DNA of 64,000 nt from Streptomyces sp. LUP47B (GCF_001746295.1 NZ_MJAH01000025.1:24865-88864), one strand, 5' to 3'. Shown: positions 31,654 through 40,027, numbered from the stretch's first letter. Numbers and translations are program-made. The notes: a model not told the origin generated them from the sequence alone.

Positions 31654-31714
31654 CATCACCCCCCGAAAACGAGGTGATGACGGCCCCAACGCGCGTGCGC
31701 AACGCGCGTGCGCG
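31654..31714. repeat. Hairpin plus tandem 13-bp repeats in the transfer operon
   Basis: TCATCACC / GGTGATGA (8-bp arms, 31654-31681), then AACGCGCGTGCGC repeated twice head-to-tail (31689-31701 and 31702-31714). Each unit contains the palindrome ACGCGCGT. The 121-nt gap lies directly upstream of the large basic membrane protein gene. A TraB recognition site (clt-like) or operator is possible. Confidence 0.6.
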
Positions 31715-31761
31715 AGGGTCCCCGATCCGACTACAGCCTGTCAACCCCGAAAGGAGGAGGA

Positions 31762-33909
31762 ATGAGCAGCAACGACGACCAGACCACCGGCAGCAACGTC
31801 TTCCCGTTCCCCCGGATCGGGTTCACCCTCACCCCCACCACCGGCCCGGCCGGCACCCCGGACACGGCCGGCGCGAGCACGACCACGGCCCCCGACTGGG
31901 ACGCCGTCACCGTCACCAACAGCGGCCGCCGCAGCCCCCTCGACGCCCTGAACGCGCTCCCCGACCCCGGCCTCACCGCCCCCCTCGTCCCCTACACGGC
32001 GCCCCCCGCCCCCGGCACCGTCCCGGACACCTTCCGCGGCGAACCCGCACCCGACCTCGTCGGCCCCCGCATCGGCGCACTGTCCCTGGCCGCCTGCCTG
32101 GCCGTCGCGGTGGCCGCCCTGCGCGGCACCCACACCGTCCTGTCGACCTGGTGGGAGAACCGTCAGGCCCGGGCCGCGGAGAGTGCCCCGCTGCGGGAGG
32201 CCCGCGCCAAGCACCAGGCGGCCATGCAGGCCATCGGCGACAAGGCGGCCGAGCAGCGCGCCAAGGCAGCCTCCAAGGTGCCCTCGAGTTCGGAGTTCGG
32301 GCGGAAGACGCTGGGCGGGGGAGGACGCTCCGGAGGATCCGGCAGTTCCGGGCGTTCCGGTGGCTCGGGCAAGAGCGGCGGGAGCGGCAGTGGCGGATCG
32401 TCAGGGCGGAAGCCGTCCGGCCGCTCCGGGTCCGGCAACAGCTCCTCGAGTGGCCGCGGATCGTCCGGGCACGCGTCTGGTGGCCGCGGCAAGACGCCCT
32501 CGAAGACGCCGACCACACCCGGCAGCAAGAAGACCCCCACCAACACCAGCCAGCGCAAAAACACATCGGGCAAGACGGCGCCCGGTCGCGGCAAATCCCC
32601 CAGCAGTTCGTCGACCAGCCCGGCGATGGAGCGCGGCCGCCGACGCCAGGACCGCACCGACAAACGCCAGGCCGCCCGCCTCAAGCGGAAAGCAGACCGG
32701 CAGGCCGCACGCCTGAAGGACCAGGCCAAGGACCACGCCGCCGACCGCACCCGCAAGGAAGCCGCCAAGGACGCCCGCCGGGAAGCCCGCGCCAAGGCGC
32801 GCACCGCACGCACGGAGGACAAGAGGGCCAAGAAGGAAGAGAAGAAGGCCGCCCCCGGGTCGCTGGGCAACGCGGTCCGGAAGGAAGCCGCGCGCCGCCT
32901 GAAGAAGCGCCGCAAGACGCTCACCCCCATCCTCAGCAAGGCCAAGACGCCGAAAACCCCCAAGGCCGCAGGCAAGGACACCGCGGACAAGGCCAGCTCC
33001 CCAAAGGGCACGAAGCCCGGAGCGGGCAAGCCGGGCACCGCAGGCACCAAGCCGCCGAAGAAGAGGACCAGCCGGATTCGCTGGGGCAAGCGCGCCAGCA
33101 AGCGCAAGGGCCGCCGCACCCCAGGCGCCGGCGGATGGCGCTTCCCCGGAAGCACGCCAGGTCCCGGCACCACCAGCACGCCCCCGCCCGGTGGTGGCCG
33201 TACGCGGCGCAGCCCCTTCGAGAGCGCCGCCCACACCGCGCCCACCACCTACACCGTCACCAGCGACCACGTCCCCGGCAGCCGCGCCAAGCGGTGGGAG
33301 CCCGACGGCCTGACCACCGGCGCCCCCGCGCTCCCCGCGACCGGGCCGGCCGCCCTCGACGCGGCCCCCACCACCGCGTTCCCGCGGCCCGGCACCACCC
33401 GCCCCAAGGAGGCCCGCCCCATGCCCCCCACACCCGCACGCCAAGACCCGCGCCTCGTCAAAGCCCGCCACCAGGCCGCCCGCACCGGCCAGCAAGTCAT
33501 CGCCCAAGCCCGCCACATGGACGCCCAGCACGAAACAGAGATCACCCTCGACGACGCCCTCGACGAATACGGCGACTTCAAGGACGACGGCTTCAAAACC
33601 CACGACCAGGCATCCAAGCTCGCCGCCCGCGGACGCAAACTCCAAGGCGTCCTCGCCCTGTTCGCCGAAGAACTCGCCACCGACCACAACGTCGTCGGCG
33701 CCCTGTTCTCCGCCGCGATGGCCCGCATGTCCGAGTCCATGGACCTCCTGGCCCGCATGTCCGACGAAATGCAGATTTCCTCCCTTGAGGCCGCCGAACT
33801 GGCGGAGGCCGCGGACAACGACCTCAACGACGCCTACCGGCCCATCACCCAGGCCACCGCCGACGCCGGCCTGGCCACCCCCTCCGCGCCTATCCACAAC
33901 CAGAGCTGA
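31762..33909 (+). CDS. Large Ser/Gly/Lys-rich membrane protein
   Basis: A 715-aa protein from ATG 31762, directly after AAGGAGGAGG. Residues about 103-121 form one membrane span. Residues 190-245 are Ser/Gly repeats (SGGSGSSGRSGGSGKSGG) and 250-470 are very basic and disordered. The C-terminal part (about 560-700) is helical and acidic, with a long amphipathic helix (MSESMDLLARMSDEMQIS). It may bind DNA or cell wall and bridge to the translocase. It sits in the same operon as TraB-like protein. No family recognised. Confidence 0.7.
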   Translation: MSSNDDQTTGSNVFPFPRIGFTLTPTTGPAGTPDTAGASTTTAPDWDAVTVTNSGRRSPLDALNALPDPGLTAPLVPYTAPPAPGTVPDTFRGEPAPDLVGPRIGALSLAACLAVAVAALRGTHTVLSTWWENRQARAAESAPLREARAKHQAAMQAIGDKAAEQRAKAASKVPSSSEFGRKTLGGGGRSGGSGSSGRSGGSGKSGGSGSGGSSGRKPSGRSGSGNSSSSGRGSSGHASGGRGKTPSKTPTTPGSKKTPTNTSQRKNTSGKTAPGRGKSPSSSSTSPAMERGRRRQDRTDKRQAARLKRKADRQAARLKDQAKDHAADRTRKEAAKDARREARAKARTARTEDKRAKKEEKKAAPGSLGNAVRKEAARRLKKRRKTLTPILSKAKTPKTPKAAGKDTADKASSPKGTKPGAGKPGTAGTKPPKKRTSRIRWGKRASKRKGRRTPGAGGWRFPGSTPGPGTTSTPPPGGGRTRRSPFESAAHTAPTTYTVTSDHVPGSRAKRWEPDGLTTGAPALPATGPAALDAAPTTAFPRPGTTRPKEARPMPPTPARQDPRLVKARHQAARTGQQVIAQARHMDAQHETEITLDDALDEYGDFKDDGFKTHDQASKLAARGRKLQGVLALFAEELATDHNVVGALFSAAMARMSESMDLLARMSDEMQISSLEAAELAEAADNDLNDAYRPITQATADAGLATPSAPIHNQS

Positions 33910-33920
33910 AGGAGACAGCC

Positions 33921-34409
33921 ATGAGCGACGGAACCGCCATCGAACCGACCTCCGTACAGACCGCAGCCGAAGCCGGCGGCAGTGCACCCGTCCCCGCGGG
34001 TGGGGAGGCGGAGCGGCCCACCTGGTCCGGCGCCATCTTCGGCATCCTCAACTTCGTCACCCTCGCCCTAAGGATCATGGCCCTCGCCGCCGCGGCCGCC
34101 ATCCTCAAAGAGCAACTGCACCTCCTCAAGGCGCGCATGCACCAGGACGCGCAGCGCGCCCGGCGCCTCGCCGGGCACCTCGCCCAGGCTGGTGCCGACG
34201 CCCACTTCCAGGCGCAGGCCTTCGAGGTTGCTGCCGCCTTCGACCGCGTCGCCGAGGCCTCCGGTGAAGTGGCGAACGCCGCCGACGGTATGGAAGCCGA
34301 CGCCAACGGTGTCCGCGACGCCCACCAGGCCGAGTACGGCGGCATCTACGAAGCCGTGCAGGCCTCCCCCTACGCCCAGCCCAAGCCCGGCTTCAACCGC
34401 GTCCGCTAA
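33921..34409 (+). CDS. Membrane-anchored helical protein before TraB
   Basis: A 162-aa protein. Residues 35-60 hold one membrane span (SGAIFGILNFVTLALRIMAL). A long amphipathic helix (LLKARMHQDAQRARRLAGH, ADAHFQAQAFEVAAAFD) follows. This layout suggests a membrane partner of the translocase. GAAGGAGA precedes the ATG. Confidence 0.65.
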   Translation: MSDGTAIEPTSVQTAAEAGGSAPVPAGGEAERPTWSGAIFGILNFVTLALRIMALAAAAAILKEQLHLLKARMHQDAQRARRLAGHLAQAGADAHFQAQAFEVAAAFDRVAEASGEVANAADGMEADANGVRDAHQAEYGGIYEAVQASPYAQPKPGFNRVR

Positions 34410-34441
34410 CCCACCCCAACCCTGCTGAAGGAGGAACCATC

Positions 34442-36739
34442 GTGGCCGTCACCCAGACGACACCCGCCCCCGCCGCCGACGGCCCCCGCCTCGTTCCCGC
34501 CCGCTCCATCCGCCGCCGCGCCCGCCTGGAGCGCCTCACCTACGGTGCTGCCGCCCTCGGTATCACCATCGCCCCCCACAACCCCGACTGGTGGCCCGCC
34601 CACCTCGGCGCCGCAGGCCTCGCCGCCGGAACCCTCTGGCGCCTCTTCGACAAGTGGGGCCAGACCCCCCTCGGCCAGCCCCACGCAGGCTTCCTCAAGA
34701 CCTGCCAGAAAGCCCTCCCGGTCCTCACCGGCGCCGGCATCTACCTCACCAACCTCCTCATGCCCGGCACCCCGTGGTGGGAGTACGCCGACGGCGCCGC
34801 CTGGGCCGCCCTGATGGGCCTCACCACGCCCCTCACCCACGCCGCGAACCTCCTCGCCCTCGTCCCCACCCCCGACCCGGAGACGCCCGAGCTCGAGGCC
34901 GCAGCCCCCGCACAACCCGCGAACTTCGCCGAGTACCGGGCCATGCAGTGGACGGCCTCCGACGCCGGCCGCGACACCCAACTCACAGGCGTCCGCCAGT
35001 ACTGCGACAACCAGGGCCGCCCCCTGCCCGACTTCGACGCCATCGTCGTCGCCCAGCAGGGCAAGCCCGTCCCCACCCCCAACCCCACCACCCTGGCCGC
35101 CGCCTTCGACATGCCCGAAGGCACCGTCACCCTCCACCCCATCGACGGCTCCGGACCCGGCCGCAAACTCCTCACCGCACGCCCCACCGAACACGCCACC
35201 CAGGCCATCCAGAACAACGACCCCGTCCACCAGATCTGGAACCAGAAGATCGCCACCCCCGGCGGCGGCGCCCCCGGCATGCTCCTCACCAGCTACCGCG
35301 CAGAGCCCAACCGCATCGCCCTGCGCGTCGAAGCCCCCGAAGACCAGCTCATCCAGCTCAACCAGAAACTCATCGCCCGAGGCTTCGGCTACAAGGACAC
35401 CAGCCTCGTCATGGTCGAAACCGACAGCCTCGGCGACGGCCTCATCTCCCTCTACAAGGAGCACCCCCTGCTGAACGTCCGCGAAGCCACCCGCGAAGAC
35501 CTCACCATGGCCCCCGACGGCACCATCGCACTCGGTCAGCAGCCCGACGCCCGCACCGGCCGCGTCCCCCTCTACGACCCGCAGATGGGCGCCATCACCG
35601 ACCTGTACGTCGGCGCCCCCGGAGCCGGAAAGTCCGTCACCCTGCTCCACGTCATCGCCGCCGAACGCCTCTCCGGCATCGTCTCCATCGTCGCCGACGC
35701 CCAGGACGGCATGTCCCTTCCCGAGGTCGACGGGCGCGTCTTCCACTTCGGCAAGGGCATCGCCGCCACCGCCGCGACCCTCGCCGCCGCCAACGACCTC
35801 GGCAAATACCGGGAGAAGATCAGCGCCGAGAACGGCTGGGGCTCCTTCGAGATCGGCAACCCCTGGCCGCTCGTCAACGTCACCCTCGACGAACTGAACC
35901 GCATCCTGTCCGCCGACGCCGTCGTACCCCGCCCCTTCCGCAAGTGGGTCACCGGCCTCGTCGGAGACACCCAGTCCACCGGCCGCAAGCTCGGCCTCGG
36001 CATCCGCTTCGCCGCCCAGTCCATCCACCTCGCCGACCTCGGCGACAAGGACCGCATCCGCGCCAACGCCAAGAACGGCACCGTCTGGCTCGGCCGCACC
36101 AACTCCTCCACCACCCAGCACATGGCCCGCGACGGCGTCCTGCCCCCCGGCGTCGAAATCGCCCCCATCCCCCGCTACTTCGGAACCGGCGGCAACAACG
36201 CCATCGACGCCGCGTTCGAAGGCAAGGAAGCCAAGCACGGCCCGATCACCGCGGGCATGGCCAACATCATCAACGGCGGCAGCCTCTTCACTAACCGCAC
36301 CTGGTTCGCCCGCAAGGAGAACAAGACCTACCCGCACCTCATCAACCTCATGGAATCCAGCCCCATCCCGTGGCTGACCGAGCAGGAGGTCGTCGTCTTC
36401 GGGATCTCCTACCAGCGGTGGCTGGCCTTCGCCGAGGCACTCCTGGCCGGAGAAGGCGAAGAGGGAATCCAGGAGGCCGTGGACGCGCACCAGGGCGTCG
36501 TGGGCAAGCAGGCCGCGTTCCTCGCCGACGACGACGAAGACGACCAGCCGTCCGCCGGCTCCATCAAGGACCGCATCCTCGACCTCCTCGCCGACGGCCA
36601 GCCCTGGCCCCTCAAAGACGTCCGCCACCGCCTCGACGACGTCGCCCCCGGCAGCGTCAACAACGCCATGACCGAACTCCGCGAAGCCGGCCACGTCCAG
36701 CCTGCCGGATCCCGCGGCACCTACCAGATCACCAACTAA
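34442..36739 (+). CDS. traB: TraB/FtsK-like conjugative DNA translocase
   Basis: A 765-aa protein from GTG 34442, with AAGGAGG upstream. Hydrophobic segments lie at about 32-45, 53-69, 91-107 and 115-141. The RecA-like motor domain carries Walker A G391-APGAGKS (to Ser398) and Walker B at 475-484 (LVNVTLDE, Asp483-Glu484). Residues about 706-765 (IKDRILDLLADGQPWPLKD, GSVNNAMTELREAG) form a winged helix like the FtsK-gamma/TraB clt-recognition domain. Streptomyces TraB moves double-stranded DNA between mycelia, using short cis repeats instead of a relaxase. This should be the element's transfer motor. The gene symbol is used by family analogy. Confidence 0.85.
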   Translation: MAVTQTTPAPAADGPRLVPARSIRRRARLERLTYGAAALGITIAPHNPDWWPAHLGAAGLAAGTLWRLFDKWGQTPLGQPHAGFLKTCQKALPVLTGAGIYLTNLLMPGTPWWEYADGAAWAALMGLTTPLTHAANLLALVPTPDPETPELEAAAPAQPANFAEYRAMQWTASDAGRDTQLTGVRQYCDNQGRPLPDFDAIVVAQQGKPVPTPNPTTLAAAFDMPEGTVTLHPIDGSGPGRKLLTARPTEHATQAIQNNDPVHQIWNQKIATPGGGAPGMLLTSYRAEPNRIALRVEAPEDQLIQLNQKLIARGFGYKDTSLVMVETDSLGDGLISLYKEHPLLNVREATREDLTMAPDGTIALGQQPDARTGRVPLYDPQMGAITDLYVGAPGAGKSVTLLHVIAAERLSGIVSIVADAQDGMSLPEVDGRVFHFGKGIAATAATLAAANDLGKYREKISAENGWGSFEIGNPWPLVNVTLDELNRILSADAVVPRPFRKWVTGLVGDTQSTGRKLGLGIRFAAQSIHLADLGDKDRIRANAKNGTVWLGRTNSSTTQHMARDGVLPPGVEIAPIPRYFGTGGNNAIDAAFEGKEAKHGPITAGMANIINGGSLFTNRTWFARKENKTYPHLINLMESSPIPWLTEQEVVVFGISYQRWLAFAEALLAGEGEEGIQEAVDAHQGVVGKQAAFLADDDEDDQPSAGSIKDRILDLLADGQPWPLKDVRHRLDDVAPGSVNNAMTELREAGHVQPAGSRGTYQITN

Positions 36740-36764
36740 CCCCGCCCCGAAGGAGCACCCGCCC

Positions 36765-37331
36765 GTGACCACCCAGCCCGGCCACCGCCCCGCCGCCACC
36801 CCGGCCGGGCCCCACACCCCCGACACCCTCCACCGCGCCGCCCAGATCGCCGCAGCCGTCGACGCCGTCTACGAACAGCCCACCGCCATTCGCATCAACG
36901 ACCCCGACATCCCCTCCTGGCAGGACGGGCCCCGCATCGGCACCACACCAGCCATCACCAACCAGCCCGGCGCACGACGACCCGCCATGAGCCAGCGCGC
37001 CGTCGACCTCAACACCACGATCCTCTCCAGCAGCGTCCTCGTCGCATCCCTCGGAGGAGCAACCTGCGCCGTCCTCTGGGCCTCCAGCGTCGCCAACTCC
37101 ACGGTCATCCAGTGGATCTGCGGCTGCGCCGTAGCCGTCCCCGCCGCCCTCGCCGTCGCCGCTCTCGCCTTCAAGAGCTTCATGAAAAGCGCCAAGGACG
37201 TCGTCCAGGCCGCCCCGCCCCAGATCAACCAGTACTACACCGGCTACGTCGACCAGCGCTCCACCCACCAGAACACCCAGACCCGCGGCGTCATCGCCGT
37301 CACCAAGAACACCCCCGAACTTCCCCGCTAA
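36765..37331 (+). CDS. Two-span membrane protein, Spd-like
   Basis: A 188-aa protein from GTG 36765. Two membrane spans at about residues 86-106 (TILSSSVLVASLGGATCAVL) and 118-138 (CGCAVAVPAALAVAALAF). The polar C-terminus ends in Asn/Gln-rich motifs (QINQYYTGYVDQRS). Streptomyces spd genes, needed for plasmid spread, often encode such small membrane proteins next to traB. The Spd assignment is by context. Confidence 0.65.
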   Translation: MTTQPGHRPAATPAGPHTPDTLHRAAQIAAAVDAVYEQPTAIRINDPDIPSWQDGPRIGTTPAITNQPGARRPAMSQRAVDLNTTILSSSVLVASLGGATCAVLWASSVANSTVIQWICGCAVAVPAALAVAALAFKSFMKSAKDVVQAAPPQINQYYTGYVDQRSTHQNTQTRGVIAVTKNTPELPR

Positions 37332-37346
37332 CCCCAGGAGCCCGCC

Positions 37347-38024
37347 ATGGCCGCCACCCACACCCCGACCCGCCGCACCCGCAACACCCGCACACGCCGC
37401 CGCACCCGGCGCTTACCCCGCCTCGGCGGCTGGTGGATCGCCGTCATCCTCTCCGTCATCGCCGTCGCCAGGACCTGGCCCCTTTACACCGGCGCCGTCA
37501 CCGCCCTCATAGCTGTAGCCGCCGTCATCGCCGTCGTACGCCCCCGACGACTCGCCCGCCCCCTCGGCTGGGCCACCACCCTCATCCACATCATCAACAC
37601 CTACCGCACCCGCATGCCCGCCCCCGGACACCGCACCCTCGACGCCTTCCTCGCCATGAACCCCACCCAGTTCGAACACGCCATCACCGCCCTCGCCCGC
37701 GAAGACCGCAACGTCACCTACGCCCAGCAAGTCGGCCAAGCCAACGACCGCGGCGCCGACGTACTCATCCAAGTCCGCGGCCGCCGCATCCTCATCCAGT
37801 GCAAACACCACCAACCCGGCCACAACGTCAGCTCCGAAACCATCCAGATCACCAACGGCGTCTACCGCGACATCCACCACTGCGACGCCGCCATCATCGT
37901 CACCACCGCCGGCTTCACCGCATCCGCCATCGCCACCAACACGATGCTTCCCGCACCCATCCGGCTCGTCGACGGCCACGCCCTCACCACCTGGGCCAAC
38001 AACGGCACCCCACCCTGGACATGA
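37347..38024 (+). CDS. Membrane-anchored Mrr-like restriction endonuclease
   Basis: A 225-aa protein. Two spans at about residues 28-44 and 47-66 follow a very basic N-terminus. Residues 103-225 match the Mrr-cat fold: MNPTQFEHAITAL, Gly-Ala-Asp-Val (NDRGADVLIQV), ILIQCKHHQ with the Q-x-K variant, then GVYRDIHHCDAAIIVTTAGFT and LVDG. The active site would be D-x-QxK. Codon 23 (37413-37415) is TTA, which in Streptomyces makes translation depend on the bldA tRNA. It is downstream of traB, so it may process incoming DNA at the membrane. Confidence 0.85.
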   Translation: MAATHTPTRRTRNTRTRRRTRRLPRLGGWWIAVILSVIAVARTWPLYTGAVTALIAVAAVIAVVRPRRLARPLGWATTLIHIINTYRTRMPAPGHRTLDAFLAMNPTQFEHAITALAREDRNVTYAQQVGQANDRGADVLIQVRGRRILIQCKHHQPGHNVSSETIQITNGVYRDIHHCDAAIIVTTAGFTASAIATNTMLPAPIRLVDGHALTTWANNGTPPWT

Positions 38025-38206
38025 CCCCCACGCGGGGGAAGAGGAAGCCACCTCAGACAAACCGCCGAATCTACGGCAGCATCAACACCACAGCCCGGGA
38101 ACAAGGCAGTCCCCCCGCCCCAACGCCCAGGCCCACGGCCCCACCACCCGGCAACCCCCCGTCCGGGCAGGTGGGGCCGACCCCTATCCCGGGAGGCCAG
38201 CCGTGA
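38021..38206 (+). CDS. Small Pro-rich basic protein
   Basis: A 61-aa protein starting in the overlap with the Mrr-like stop (ATGA) and ending in the overlap with the next GTG. The N-terminal half is basic (RGKRKPPQTNRRIYG) and the rest Pro/Gly-rich. The two overlaps support translation. Confidence 0.5.
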   Translation: MTPTRGKRKPPQTNRRIYGSINTTAREQGSPPAPTPRPTAPPPGNPPSGQVGPTPIPGGQP

Positions 38207-38661
38207 ACCGCCCTCACCGCAAGCTGAAACTCAACAACCGCACGACAACACCCCAACCAGTCACGATCGCCGAATGGGACGTGACACCCGGCCTCCACGA
38301 ATGGATCGAAAGCGAGATCAAGCAGCGAGAAGACACGGCCGCCCCACTGGTAGGTCTCGGGACGTGCCCCGACTGGGGCCACTGCCAACCCGACTGCACA
38401 CACCCGGTCGCCACCAACAACGCCACCGACATCCTGCGCCGCTGCACCGCCGACCGGAAGATCCTCGCCGCACACCCCTACACAACGCGCGTCATCAACC
38501 CGGCCTACGGCCCCCACTCCGCCGGATTCGGCTGCGAGACCTGCCACGACTGGGACGGCGTCCCCGAAGGACGCGGCAACTGCGCCACCATCCTCGCCCT
38601 CGCCGAAGCCTACGGACTCGAACCACCAGGCGAACAAGACGTCGAGATCATCCCCGGCTGA
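38203..38661 (+). CDS. DUF6221-like protein
   Basis: A 152-aa protein from GTG 38203. The order WIESEIKQREDTA, then LRRCTADRKILAAH, then a Cys-rich part (CETCHDWDG) and CATILALAEAYGL fits the DUF6221 type (recalled pattern) seen in Streptomyces genomes and phages. It shares several of these motifs with the next gene. Function unknown. Confidence 0.65.
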   Translation: MNRPHRKLKLNNRTTTPQPVTIAEWDVTPGLHEWIESEIKQREDTAAPLVGLGTCPDWGHCQPDCTHPVATNNATDILRRCTADRKILAAHPYTTRVINPAYGPHSAGFGCETCHDWDGVPEGRGNCATILALAEAYGLEPPGEQDVEIIPG

Positions 38662-38730
38662 CCAGCAGATCGAAGCCCGGACCGGTCCACGCCGGATTCG
38701 CGCGCGTGAGGCGCAGAGAGGGAGCAGGGC

Positions 38731-39408
38731 ATGCCTGACCTGTACGGATGGATCGTGGAGCAGATCACGGCTCAGGAGGTGGTTGCCCGGGCGGCAACGG
38801 ACGGCCCGTGGAGTCTGCATCCCTGCCGGACCGATGAGCCGGGCGTTCTTGAGGTTCGCCATGGGGAGCAGCGCGGGACTGACATTGTCACGGATGCCTA
38901 CACGGCGGACGCCTGGCATATCGCCGTGAACGGGCCGAACGTCGCACTGCGCCGGTGCGCTGCCGACCGGAAGCTCCTCGCCCTGCACAAGCCGCGCGGC
39001 GTGGACTGGGATGCCGAAGGCCGCGACTGGGCCGGGAACCCGTACGTGTGTGAGGGGTGCGGGCAGGAGGGCATCTGCCAGGACTGGGTGACCGAGCACG
39101 CCAACGACTGCCCCGTCCTCCTGGCGATAGCTGAGGGGTACGGGCTGACGGAGACGGAGCGGGCGGTCCTGGACAGGCCGCGGTGGGAGCCGGCCCGGTC
39201 TTGCGGGCCGTCGGTGCTCGGGGAAGCCGTGGCGAGGGCGTGGGAGACGGCGGTACGTGCGTCCCTTCAGGCTTCCGGTGTCTCCAGGGAGGCCTTCGTG
39301 CTCAGTGATTCGGTGGAGCCGAGTCCGAAGGAGAAGGCTTTGAGCATCCTTGAGCCCGAGCTGCGGACTATTCGGCTGTACCGGCCGGCCGAGGGCCCTA
39401 AGCCCTAA
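38731..39408 (+). CDS. DUF6221-like protein, longer paralogue
   Basis: A 225-aa protein. It has the same motif order as its neighbour: LYGWIVEQITAQE, LRRCAADRKLLALHK, CEGCGQEGICQDW and CPVLLAIAEGYGL. A C-terminal extension of about 90 residues is unique to this copy. It is probably a tandem duplicate. GAGAGGGAGC precedes the ATG at 38731. Confidence 0.65.
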   Translation: MPDLYGWIVEQITAQEVVARAATDGPWSLHPCRTDEPGVLEVRHGEQRGTDIVTDAYTADAWHIAVNGPNVALRRCAADRKLLALHKPRGVDWDAEGRDWAGNPYVCEGCGQEGICQDWVTEHANDCPVLLAIAEGYGLTETERAVLDRPRWEPARSCGPSVLGEAVARAWETAVRASLQASGVSREAFVLSDSVEPSPKEKALSILEPELRTIRLYRPAEGPKP

Positions 39409-39445
39409 GTTACCGGCTGGTTCGGGTGCGACCTGCGGAAACGCG
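39409..39445. repeat. 37-bp dispersed repeat, inverted copy
   Basis: Starts exactly after the stop of the DUF6221-like gene. The reverse complement matches 10107-10143 at 33 of 37 positions. It sits in the convergent gap between the 39408 stop and the leftward gene 39462-39659. Confidence 0.75.
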
Positions 39446-39461
39446 GGCCCCGAAGCCCCAC

Positions 39462-39659
39462 TCAGTCCATGAACGAGCCGTCCCGACGCACCTGATGCCG
39501 CGACAAGACGTGCTTGCACTGCGGGCAATGCCGGATCGTCCCCCGCTTCACGAACAGGCTGATCCCGCACGTCATCAAATGCCCGAACCCCGCCGCCAGG
39601 CTCTGGCCGGCCCGGCTCAGCCCCGGCATCGTGCACGTACGACAGTCACGGCAACCCAT
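39462..39659 (-). CDS. Small zinc-type protein
   Basis: A 65-aa protein. CRDCRTC near the start and CPQCKH near the end provide two Cys pairs, with a hydrophobic middle (AAGFGHLMTCGISLFVK). Similar short proteins ending KHVLSRHQ-type occur in Streptomyces (from memory). Function unknown. Confidence 0.6.
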   Translation of the reverse strand: MGCRDCRTCTMPGLSRAGQSLAAGFGHLMTCGISLFVKRGTIRHCPQCKHVLSRHQVRRDGSFMD

Positions 39660-39810
39660 CGTGTCCCCCCTCAGAGATCAAGAGCCACAGAGTACGCACG
39701 GGGCTTCCGGTCGTCACCGGCCCGTACAAGCCCGGGACTTGATCGGAACACACCCGTCACAGACGGGCACACTGGGGGAGAGGGGAGTTCCGTTCCAACC
39801 CAAGGAGGTG
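39660..39810. promoter_or_regulatory. Divergent intergenic region
   Basis: This 151-nt gap lies between the leftward small gene and the rightward frameshifted gene. CCCGT / ACGGG forms a small hairpin (about 39754). AAGGAGG before 39811 is a strong ribosome-binding site. No clear promoter boxes are seen. Confidence 0.4.
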
Positions 39811-39998
39811 ATGAGCACTGTGCCAAAGCGCCAGAAGCCTCGCGGCTTCGCTTCCAAGGCACAGTGGTTAGGCGATACTTCTTCGCCAACCCGCGACTGA
39901 GGGCCCGCTTCGCCCACCAGAAGGCCCACGCCACGAAGGGCGGGCCCGTGGCCCGCTACCGCCGTCTACCGATGCGCAAGGGCGTCCGACGCCGCTGA
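39811..39998 (+). pseudogene. Frameshifted small basic protein gene
   Basis: A strong AAGGAGG precedes ATG 39811, and the first frame (MSTVPKRQKPRGFASKAQW) is typical of a small basic Streptomyces protein. It ends early at 39900. The continuation (RRYFFANPRLRARFAHQKAHA, ending RYRRLPMRKGVRRR) is in the -1 frame and ends at 39998. Joining them after QW gives one plausible protein of about 62 aa. A one-base deletion near 39865-39872, or a sequencing error, is the likely cause. No slippery heptamer is present. Confidence 0.65.
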
Positions 39999-40027
39999 AC
40001 CGCGCAAGCCCCCGCCCACCCACTCGC

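Noticed and set aside
34406..36826. 806-aa open frame antisense to the TraB-like gene
   Set aside because: It is the mirror of a strong gene in GC-rich DNA. It has no domain and unnatural Gly/Val/Asp/Ala composition. The plus-strand gene has Walker motifs and a good ribosome-binding site.
22468..39408. Integrase, relaxase, ParA or ParB gene
   Set aside because: No tyrosine- or serine-recombinase motifs, no HUH/relaxase motif and no ParA Walker motif were found in this block. They may lie outside the window.
34442..39408. pSVH1-type clt repeats (GACCCGGA)
   Set aside because: No cluster of this octamer was visible near traB. A different word may be used.
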